9,539 nt of DNA from Halobacteriales archaeon QS_9_70_65 (GTDB taxonomy: Archaea > Halobacteriota > Halobacteria > Halobacteriales > Haloarculaceae): positions 1 through 9,539 of the forward strand of contig PXSC01000098.1 in the NCBI GenBank assembly GCA_003023535.1. Direction: 5' to 3'. Under the pieces are notes generated by a model. That model made no database searches and was not told where the DNA came from. It worked only from the letters and a program-made list of their open reading frames with translations. A program made the translations under genes and the position numbers. Shown piece after piece: positions 1 to 4,451 of the stretch. How positions within the stretch are numbered: position 1 is the stretch's first letter; each line of letters starts with the position of its first letter.

Positions 1-412
1 CGTCGTCGGCGTCCTCGCGGTCGGTCTGGTCGTGGCCGAACGACCGGACGACGGCGACGGCGTCGTCGGCGGCCTCGGTGCGGGCCAGCAGGTAGAACCC
101 CCGGGAGACGAGGACGTCTGCCGCCAGAACCGCCATGTCGGCGTCGTGGTCGTCGTCGGCCCTCCAGGGATTCGAGCGGGCGAGTCGACGGGTGAGCCGG
201 AGTCCGTCGTAGATGAGTTGGACGCCGGCGGCCTGCTCGGCGAGGTCGTCGGGGTCGTCGCCGGAGACGGCTCGCGCGCTCAACAGGGTCAACACCCCGG
301 GGACGACGGAGCCGTCGGCGACGTGGTCGTCGATCGTCTCGCGGAGTTCTCCTGGTACGACGTCCGCGGTCGCCTCGGACGCCGCCCGCCGGACCGCGGC
401 GGCTTCCTCCAT
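1..412 (-). CDS. DUF7114-like haloarchaeal protein, 3' end outside window
   Basis: The reverse strand reads open from an ATG at 412 to the window edge, 137 codons without a stop, so the C-terminus is missing. The protein starts MEEAAAVRRAASEATADVVP and continues with an acidic, mostly helical sequence. Recognisable stretches are GVQLIYDGLRLTRRLA (about residues 63-78), a NPWRADD segment, then DMAVLAADVLVSRGFYLLA and VVRSFGHDQT. From memory this pattern belongs to the DUF7114 family, which is confined to haloarchaea, has no known enzymatic role, and faintly resembles helical polyprenyl-synthetase folds. No signal peptide or membrane span is visible. The start was chosen because it is the first ATG and lies in a 59-base spacer shared with the divergent hydratase gene. 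No Shine-Dalgarno is seen, so the mRNA may be leaderless. The reading frame is secure; the family name is less so. Confidence 0.7.
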   Translation of the reverse strand, partial: MEEAAAVRRAASEATADVVPGELRETIDDHVADGSVVPGVLTLLSARAVSGDDPDDLAEQAAGVQLIYDGLRLTRRLARSNPWRADDDHDADMAVLAADVLVSRGFYLLARTEAADDAVAVVRSFGHDQTDREDADD

Positions 413-471
413 TGCAATCGTGTAGGGGAAGGAATGGCAAAGACCTTTGGAAACGGCGACGTTCCGCCGGT
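413..471. promoter_or_regulatory. Divergent intergenic promoter region with a central palindrome
   Basis: This 59-base spacer separates two divergent ATGs at 412 (-) and 472 (+). Near its midpoint lies the palindrome CAAAGACCTTTG (438-449), about 23 bases from the plus start and 26 from the minus start. That is roughly where a leaderless haloarchaeal transcript would place its TATA box in each direction. CTTTG is a poor TATA match, so the palindrome may be an operator or a weak two-way promoter core. Promoter function is inferred from position only. Confidence 0.4.
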
Positions 472-1206
472 ATGATTCGCGTCGACGACGACGGTGACGT
501 CCGGACGGTGACGCTGGCCCGTCCGGAGCGACGCAACGCGGTCACCCCGGCGGGGCTGGAGACGTTGGCCGACGTCGTCACCGGCGCCGAGACGCCGGTC
601 GTCCACCTCAGGGGCGCCGGGGAGGCGTTCTGCGCCGGGGCCGACCGCTCGGTCGTCGCCGACCTCGCGGCGGCGGTCGACGACGGCGGCGACGCCAGCG
701 ATGCCGGCGACGCCGTCGAGTCGTTCGTCCGCCGGGGACAGACCACGGCCGACGCCATCGCCGACGCCGAGGCGGTCGTCGTCGCCGGCGTCGACGGGCC
801 GGCCCGGGGCGGCGGCGTCGAATTGGCGCTGGCCTGCGACGTCCGGGTGGCGACGCCCGAGGCGACGTTCGCCGAGCCCGGCGTCGGCTTCGGGCTGTTC
901 GGCGCCTGGGGCGGCACCGCCCGGCTCCCCGAGGTCGTCGGGCTCGGGGAGGCGATGGACCTCTCGCTGTCGGGCCGAGTGATCGACGCCGAGACCGCCC
1001 GGCGGATGGGACTGGTTTCCCGCGTCGTCGACCGGCCGGCGGCCGTCGCCGCGGAGCTGGCCGACAACGATCTCGCCGCGATGCGGCGACTGAAGCGGCG
1101 GCTCCGGGACCGTCGTCCCGCGGCCGCCCAGGCAGACGCCGACGTCGAGGCGTTCCGGGAGCTCGTGGCCGCCGGCGCCGCCGACCTGCGCGATCTTGAC
1201 AACTGA
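472..1206 (+). CDS. Enoyl-CoA hydratase/isomerase (crotonase) family protein
   Basis: This 244-residue protein has the crotonase layout. It opens with the VTLARPERRNAVTP strand-turn (13-26), followed by the first oxyanion-hole motif FCAGAD (53-58), the second oxyanion segment GGGVELALACD (113-123), and AEPGVGFGLFGAWGGTARL (134-152). Members act on acyl-CoA thioesters in the cytoplasm, in beta-oxidation or related pathways. Against rat enoyl-CoA hydratase, Glu117 matches catalytic Glu144, but the position of Glu164 is Gly137. Plain hydratase activity is therefore uncertain, and an isomerase or another crotonase reaction is possible. At 244 residues it is slightly shorter than usual, ending after a short Arg/Ala-rich C-terminal helix. 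ATG 472 was preferred over an upstream in-frame ATG at 412 because the family N-terminus begins at MIRVDDDGDV and the extension is basic and unlike the rest. A transposon starts 24 bases past the stop. Confidence 0.88.
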   Translation: MIRVDDDGDVRTVTLARPERRNAVTPAGLETLADVVTGAETPVVHLRGAGEAFCAGADRSVVADLAAAVDDGGDASDAGDAVESFVRRGQTTADAIADAEAVVVAGVDGPARGGGVELALACDVRVATPEATFAEPGVGFGLFGAWGGTARLPEVVGLGEAMDLSLSGRVIDAETARRMGLVSRVVDRPAAVAAELADNDLAAMRRLKRRLRDRRPAAAQADADVEAFRELVAAGAADLRDLDN

Positions 1207-1230
1207 CGGCGTCGCGACCTCTCGGCCCTC

Positions 1231-1400
1231 GTGAACTACCCTACCATACTCGCTCACGGCTGACGCCGCTCGCTCCTTGAGGGTAGGGCTTCCTGCTTCC
1301 AAGACGCGCTTTGCAGACACCGAATCGGTGTCCGTAGGGAGCGCAGTCTCCACAGGCGTTGATTCGGAGTGTCCCACTCCTACATTTTCGAGGCCGCGAG
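1231..1400 (-). ncRNA. Candidate omega-RNA at the transposon right end
   Basis: In TnpB elements the guide RNA overlaps the 3' part of tnpB, ends at the right end of the element, and runs on into the flank, which supplies the guide. On the minus strand here CCCTACC (1288-1282) pairs with GGTAGGG (1245-1239), enclosing a second hairpin CGGC/GCCG (1268-1265 with 1260-1257, loop GTCA) that extends by a G-U pair. Haloarchaeal sense-overlapping RNAs are known from such loci. The guide would be copied from 1230 downward, starting GAGGGCCGAGAGGTCGCG. The 5' boundary is a guess. Confidence 0.5.
1236..1245. repeat. CTACCCTACC, right-end copy of a terminal direct repeat
   Basis: This ten-base sequence is repeated exactly, in the same orientation, at 2762-2771 in the left-end hairpin. 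On the minus strand it reads GGTAGGGTAG, seven bases before the proposed right boundary. It probably reflects a shared transposase recognition feature rather than a target duplication, because it lies inside the element at both ends. Confidence 0.6.
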
Positions 1401-2393
1401 AAAGAATGTTCCACGCCGCGTTCGCGTCCCTGTCTGCCTCAAACCCGCAGGCGGGACAGGAGTGTTCACGGACCCACAACGGCTTCTTCGTCAAGACGCC
1501 ACATGACGCGCACTGGCGGTGTTGCGGCTGTTCGACGGCGATTCGAGCATCCCCTTCACGTTCAGGTCTTCAACCGCCACGAGGTCGTATTCCCGAGCGT
1601 AGTACGCCGAGAGCTTGTGCAAGAAGTCGCGGCGCTTCCGTCGGAGGTCGGCGTGACACCCCGCGACGCGGCGCCGCTGCTTCTCGTAATTGTTCGACCC
1701 GTGTTGCTTCCGCGAGAGCTTCCGTTGCTCGCGCTCCAAGCGTTCGCGCTCGTCGGTGAGGTCGAGCGACCCGACCGCCGTCCCGTCGGTGTCGTGGGCG
1801 TACTTGAGAACCCCCACGTCGATACCGACGCACTTTTCGGGATTCGCGGGCGGCTTAGGGGGTTCACGGTCCATTTCGACGCCGAACGTAGCGAACCACT
1901 CGCCCGTCGGTTCCTTCTTGACCGTGACCTGTTTGAGCGTGGCGTCGTCGGGGATGGGTCGGTGGAGCCGTATCGGAACGTCTCCGAGTTTCGAGAGTGA
2001 TAGCACAGTCTGGCCGCCCTTCTCGTCGAGCTTGAAGCCAGACTGACTGTAGGTGAAACTACGGAACTCCCGTGGCGGCTTCCATTTGAGTTGGCCGACG
2101 CCGTAGCCATTCTCTTTGAGTTTGGAGAGGCTGTTGAGGTTGTCGAACAGTCGTTCCACGACGGTTTGGAGAACCTTCGAGTACACGTCCGAGAGGTCGT
2201 CCCACCACTGCTCGAGGTCGGGCAGTTCCGACCGTAGCGTGGTCATGGACGGCAGTTCGCCGTGTTCGTCTTGGTACTCGTCGAGGCGGTAGCGCGTGTG
2301 GTTGTACAGTTGCCGACAAATATCGCGGTGGCGGTCCAACGCCTCGCGGTGGGCGTCGGACGGCTTGAGACGGTAGTTGTAGGCGTAGTACAT
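1246..2393 (-). pseudogene. tnpB: TnpB RNA-guided nuclease of IS200/IS605, broken by an internal deletion
   Basis: Frame one runs from ATG 2393 for 300 codons and stops at 1491. It holds the N-terminal OrfB helical domain (MYYAYNYRLKPSD...), the RuvC-I Asp192 in CVGIDVGVLKYA, and RuvC-II Glu275 in VAVEDLNVKGM. The family continues with a segment beginning AW..FL, a four-cysteine zinc ribbon and RuvC-III. Here the ribbon (QCASCG...CPACGFEADRDANAA) and the last RuvC Asp follow in another frame, from about 1515 downward. Roughly 30 family residues are missing at the join. The join reads CAGTGCG (top strand 1509-1515), which fits as Ala-Ser-Ala in the first frame and Gln-Cys-Ala in the second, as expected for deletion between short repeats. 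The second frame has no stop before the element ends; the codon at 1248-1246 is TAT where TAG would fit. TnpB normally cuts DNA guided by an omega-RNA from the right end; this copy cannot make the full nuclease. Confidence 0.87.
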
Positions 2394-2394
2394 T

Positions 2395-2741
2395 CTACTC
2401 GCGTTGGTCCTCGACGTACTGTTTCAGCACATCCAGCGACACCTGCCCCGTCGAGATGAGGCAGTACGAGTCGTTCCAGAACGAGTCGCCCCACAATTCG
2501 TATTGATGAACTTCACGAGGTCCGTGGTTGGTTTCGCTCGGAACAGGATGTGTACGTGGTCATCCTCGCCGTCGAGGTTCGTCAGTTCGACACCGTAGTT
2601 GTCCGTGAACCCGCCGATAACCTCGTGGATGAATTGGGTTCGCTCCTCGGTTAGCACTCCGCGCCGATACTTCGTGGTGAGTATCAGGTGGTAGTGCAGG
2701 GAAAATGTCGAATGCGCTCCCGAGTCGAGGTCGTACTCCAT
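2395..2741 (-). pseudogene. tnpA: TnpA Y1 transposase of IS200/IS605, frameshifted before the catalytic Tyr
   Basis: The start MEYDLDSGAHSTFSLHYHLI and the following LTTKYRR are the typical HUH Y1-transposase N-terminus. The metal-binding pair is His62 and His64 in DDHVHILFRAK. After VKFINT (about residue 81) the frame breaks: the starting frame ends at 2424, while the family C-terminus ELWGDSFWNDSYC through LKQYVEDQRE is read in another frame to a TAG at 2397-2395. The catalytic Tyr of QYVEDQ is therefore detached from the HUH part. About 15 to 17 residues, corresponding to the GATSRR.RNEY helix of relatives, appear deleted. The join reads AATACGAA, which fits both INT and EYE, so a short-repeat deletion is plausible. 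The total span is 347 bases against roughly 400 for intact haloarchaeal copies, and the remainder shows that the lost length is not a multiple of three. The enzyme would be inactive. Confidence 0.85.
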
Positions 2742-2756
2742 TGGGTTCGGTCAATA

Positions 2757-2777
2757 CTATGCTACCCTACCGCAAAG
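2757..2777 (-). repeat. Left-end subterminal hairpin of the IS200/IS605 element
   Basis: On the minus strand CTTTGC (2777-2772) can pair with GCATAG (2762-2757) with one mismatch, leaving a nine-base loop GGTAGGGTA. It lies 16 to 36 bases upstream of the tnpA start. The loop repeats the right-end sequence. Y1 transposases recognise such subterminal hairpins in single-stranded DNA. The stem is short, so the exact fold is uncertain. Confidence 0.45.
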
Positions 2778-2840
2778 ATACTTCGACCGCGTGGGCCTAT
2801 GGGCCTGCCACCGAACCGTATATGAGAACTGTGCGGCGCT

Positions 2841-2911
2841 GTATCCCCTCCCTGCTCGCGCCTCCCGTTCGCTCGGCGCTCGCTGAGGAAGGGGGCTTAG
2901 CGCCTCAATTC
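2841..2911 (-). other. Orphan omega-RNA/right-end-like structure outside the transposon
   Basis: On the minus strand CCCCTTCC (2894-2887) pairs with GGGAGGGG (2852-2845) as eight pairs, including one G-U that forms only in minus-strand RNA. Inside it GCGCC (2879-2875) pairs with GGCGC (2862-2858). The layout AAGCCC...CCTCA..GAGCG...GAGC...GGG(T/A)GGGG follows that of the right end at 1231-1290, yet no tnpB is attached. I read it as the right-end remnant of a second, older TnpB-type element or a stand-alone guide-RNA scaffold. It sits just upstream of the next gene. Confidence 0.45.
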
Positions 2912-2951
2912 AGCTAAAGATTGAAACCGCTCGGCGAGGTAGTGCCGACCG

Positions 2952-3527
2952 ATGCCGGAGTGTGACTACTGCGGGGCCACCCACGAAAGCGAGACGGCTC
3001 ACCTGGAGCATCTCGAGGCCGAGCACTACGACGCGCTCGGCCCCATCGACAAACGCCGCGTCGGCGGTGACGGTGACGACGGCGGGTTCCCCACCGGCCC
3101 GATCGCCATCGGGGTCGTCCTGCTGGCCGCGACGGGGATCGTCGGCTACGTGGTCTTCGTCGCCGGCGGCAGCAGCGGCGGCATCGGTCAGGCCGGTAGC
3201 GCTCACTACCACGGCGGCATCGAGGTCACCATCACGGGCGACACCGTCGACTTCTCGCAGCCACAGTACCAGGTCCAGGACCGCCGGTTCCACTTCGAGG
3301 GCGGCGACGGCAGCGAGTGGCACGCCCACGCCACCGGGGTGACGCTGGAATACGGCATGAGCACCCTCGGCATCGGCGTCGGCGAGAACTCCGTCACGTT
3401 CAACGGCACCGAGTACGTCGACGGTGAGGGGTACGAGGTGATAATCCAGGTGAACGGCGAGGACGTCTCGCCCGGCTACGTGCTGACGGACGGCGACGAC
3501 ATCCGAATCGTCGTCCGCGAGGCCTGA
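2952..3527 (+). CDS. Membrane-anchored protein with N-terminal C2H2 zinc finger and His-rich outer domain
   Basis: This 191-residue protein has three parts. Residues 4-25 form a zinc finger with spacing C-x2-C-x12-H-x4-H (Cys4, Cys7, His20, His25). Residues 49-72 form one hydrophobic span (GPIAIGVVLLAATG...). Residues 82-190 form a beta-rich domain with clustered histidines: HYH (85-87), FHF (114) and WHAH (124-126). The positive cluster DKRR precedes the span, so the finger should be cytoplasmic and the His-rich domain outside. The outer domain, with VDFSQPQYQVQD and a C-terminal VNGEDVSPGYVLTDGDDIRI, resembles uncharacterised archaeal proteins that I know only as hypothetical. Metal binding on both sides of the membrane is inference. 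GAGGT at 2936-2940 is a plausible ribosome site, 11 bases before the ATG. Function is unknown. The gene appears to stand alone, between a transposon remnant and a tRNA. Confidence 0.85.
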   Translation: MPECDYCGATHESETAHLEHLEAEHYDALGPIDKRRVGGDGDDGGFPTGPIAIGVVLLAATGIVGYVVFVAGGSSGGIGQAGSAHYHGGIEVTITGDTVDFSQPQYQVQDRRFHFEGGDGSEWHAHATGVTLEYGMSTLGIGVGENSVTFNGTEYVDGEGYEVIIQVNGEDVSPGYVLTDGDDIRIVVREA

Positions 3528-3848
3528 GGCGGGCCGCGACGTCCGCTCCGGGCTCCAGGCTACGACTCCGACTCCGGCGACGTATTCTGCCTGTGTTCGC
3601 TTTCTTCGCGCAGTCCGACGCCCCGCTCGACGGTCGACGCCGGGAGATCGAGCGCTCGCCAGACCGACGTCCGTTCCGTCCAGCACCCGTGAGGCGTCCG
3701 TCATCGGGTCACGGTACGGGCGTACCGAACTACTGATCCCCGCTCGTCGAGAGACAGCGAACGTCCGGCTTCGTCCGCGTCCGCGAGGCGCTACGTTCAA
3801 GTGCGGGCCGGCGGTACGCTGGTGTGTCGCCGGTGAGCGATTCGACGC
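3528..3848. other. Non-coding spacer upstream of tRNA-Gly
   Basis: No convincing gene is visible on either strand; the open frames are shadows with Arg/Pro/Ser-rich composition. One clean inverted repeat, CGGTACGGGCGTACCG, lies at 3712-3727 (six-base stem, GGGC loop). A TTCAAG stretch at about 3794-3799 is the only AT-rich spot near the expected tRNA promoter position, roughly 50 bases before the tRNA, and is a weak candidate. Confidence 0.5.
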
Positions 3849-3919
3849 GCGCCGTTGGTCCAGTGGTAGGACAGTGGCTTCCCAAGCCACTAGCCCGGGT
3901 TCGATTCCCGGACGGCGCA
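3849..3919 (+). tRNA. tRNA-Gly, anticodon CCC
   Basis: The 71-base sequence folds as a full cloverleaf. The acceptor stem is GCGCCGT (3849-3855) with ACGGCGC (3912-3918). The D stem is GTCC/GGAC (3858-3861 with 3869-3872). The anticodon stem is GTGGC/GCCAC (3874-3878 with 3886-3890) around loop TTCCCAA, giving anticodon CCC (3881-3883), which reads GGG glycine codons. The T stem is CCGGG/CCCGG (3895-3899 with 3907-3911) with loop TTCGATT, and the discriminator is A3919. There is no intron, and CCA is not encoded, as usual in archaea. Its 3' end also pairs with sequence just downstream and is repeated twice more (see 3906-4097). Confidence 0.97.
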
Positions 3920-4018
3920 CTCCCGAGGTCGTGCGCCGTCCGACCTCTCGCTCGCTCCGTCGTCGGCGCCGTGCGCCGACTGCCCGAGGGACCAGCGGTC
4001 CCTCGCTGCTCACGAGAG
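3906..4018 (+). repeat. tRNA-tail module, unit A (starts in the tRNA 3' end)
   Basis: The unit begins with TCCCGGACGGCGCA, the last 14 bases of the tRNA. A first hairpin pairs 3909-3920 with 3931-3942, twelve perfect pairs around a ten-base loop. A second stem CTCTCG (3945-3950) pairs with CGAGAG (4013-4018) and encloses two perfect hairpins at 3962-3980 (eight pairs, loop CGT) and 3985-4005 (nine pairs, loop AGC). The unit ends where a second copy of the tRNA tail begins. Confidence 0.75.
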
Positions 4019-4083
4019 TCCCGGACGGGGCACTCCTGAGGTCGTGGCCCCGTCCGACCTCCCGCTCGCTTCGCTCGCGGGAG
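4019..4083 (+). repeat. tRNA-tail module, unit B
   Basis: It starts TCCCGGACGGGGCA, one base different from the tRNA tail, then follows unit A closely (ACTCCTGAGGTCGTG, CGTCCGACCTC). The first hairpin is kept: 4022-4031 pairs with 4047-4056, with the changed G4029 matched by C4049. The second is kept as CTCCCGC (4059-4065) with GCGGGAG (4077-4083), where the T-A pair of unit A has become C-G. It is shorter than unit A because the two enclosed hairpins are absent. Confidence 0.75.
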
Positions 4084-4097
4084 TCCCGGACGGCGCA
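4084..4097 (+). repeat. Third copy of the tRNA-Gly 3' end
   Basis: TCCCGGACGGCGCA here is identical to bases 3906-3919 of the tRNA. The sequence after it (TAGCGAGACGCG...) no longer follows units A and B. Three ordered copies of a tRNA 3' end are the usual mark of integration at a tRNA gene, but no integrase or larger island lies between them. Confidence 0.75.
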
Positions 4098-4100
4098 TAG

Positions 4101-4210
4101 CGAGACGCGACCGTAGGGAGCGTCTCGAATGGTGTGAGCGGAGGTCCCGCGAGCGTAGCGAGGGGGACCTCGTCGGACCACGGGTCCGGCGGTGAGCGAA
4201 GCGAGCCGTG
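4101..4210. repeat. Three further hairpins closing the tRNA-downstream spacer
   Basis: CGAGACGC (4101-4108) pairs with GCGTCTCG (4120-4127). GAGGTCCC (4141-4148) pairs with GGGACCTC (4164-4171). CACGG (4179-4183) pairs with CCGTG (4206-4210), enclosing the palindrome-like GAGCGAAGCGAGC common in haloarchaeal spacers. No protein gene is supported here, and nothing notable is seen in 4211-4328. Confidence 0.55.
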
Positions 4211-4328
4211 AACAATGAGGCCGAACGTGGTGATGTCTCGACGACGCGAGCGGACAGTCGTGACCCGCGAGCGCACTTTTCGACCGACGCGAGAACGGGC
4301 GCTGTAAGGCGAATCTCGGTCGACCGCC

Positions 4329-4451
4329 TCAGGCGTTCGTCGAGGCGCCGACGACGGTGTTGGTGTCGGTGCCGCCGAACTCCTCGGACGTCGAGCCCCG
4401 CGTTCTGTTCGGGTCATCGAACGTCTCGGGATCGACGGCCGTGGCGGTGGC
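4329..4451 (-). pseudogene. Out-of-frame natural C-terminal tail of the S8 protease
   Basis: In a shifted frame the minus strand encodes 40 residues and a TGA: it begins ATATAVDPETFDDPN and ends FGGTDTNTVVGASTNA. That acidic tail looks like the end of haloarchaeal relatives as I remember them, whereas the in-frame ending (TGHRHGRRSRDVR) is basic and atypical. The full span from 7620 to 4329 leaves one base over after division by three, so two bases (modulo three) are missing. A repeat TTCGG at the join (VVRFG expected) suggests loss of one five-base unit, or a larger deletion between such repeats. Confidence 0.65.

Larger units (their letters stand above)
1231..2785 (-). mobile_element. IS200/IS605-type insertion sequence with decayed tnpA and tnpB
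   Basis: The element carries tnpA then tnpB on the minus strand, one base apart, the usual IS605 order, with subterminal hairpins rather than inverted repeats. The right end is placed at 1231, where the minus strand reads GGTAGGGTAGTTCAC and then passes into the flank of the hydratase gene. The left end is not resolved: it lies beyond the hairpin at 2757-2777 and before the orphan structure at 2841, so 2785 is only a working limit. Elements of this kind move as single-stranded circles cut by the Tyr transposase TnpA and usually leave no target duplication; none was found here. Both genes hold frameshifting internal deletions, so the copy should not move on its own. Confidence 0.82.

Noticed and set aside
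412..471. An upstream ATG at 412 as start of the hydratase
   Set aside because: The added residues are basic and unlike the family, and they overlap the divergent start; the family N-terminus begins at 472.
289..1236. A minus-strand frame continuing from tnpB through the hydratase gene
   Set aside because: It is read-through of the broken tnpB; past 1231 it is antisense to a well-supported crotonase gene.
1201..2840. Target-site duplication flanking the transposon
   Set aside because: No matching short repeat was found outside the proposed ends, and this family does not normally make one; CTACCCTACC lies inside the element.
2910..4181. A minus-strand open frame running across the small membrane gene and the tRNA
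   Set aside because: It passes through the tRNA and hairpins and has no domain; the plus-strand gene has a zinc finger and membrane span.
3906..4210. A CRISPR array or tRNA gene cluster
   Set aside because: The repeats differ in length and spacing, lack regular spacers, and only the tRNA 3' end is copied; no second cloverleaf can be built.
3849..4210. A full integrative island at the tRNA
   Set aside because: The repeated tRNA ends are only 65 to 113 bases apart, with no integrase gene between or beside them.
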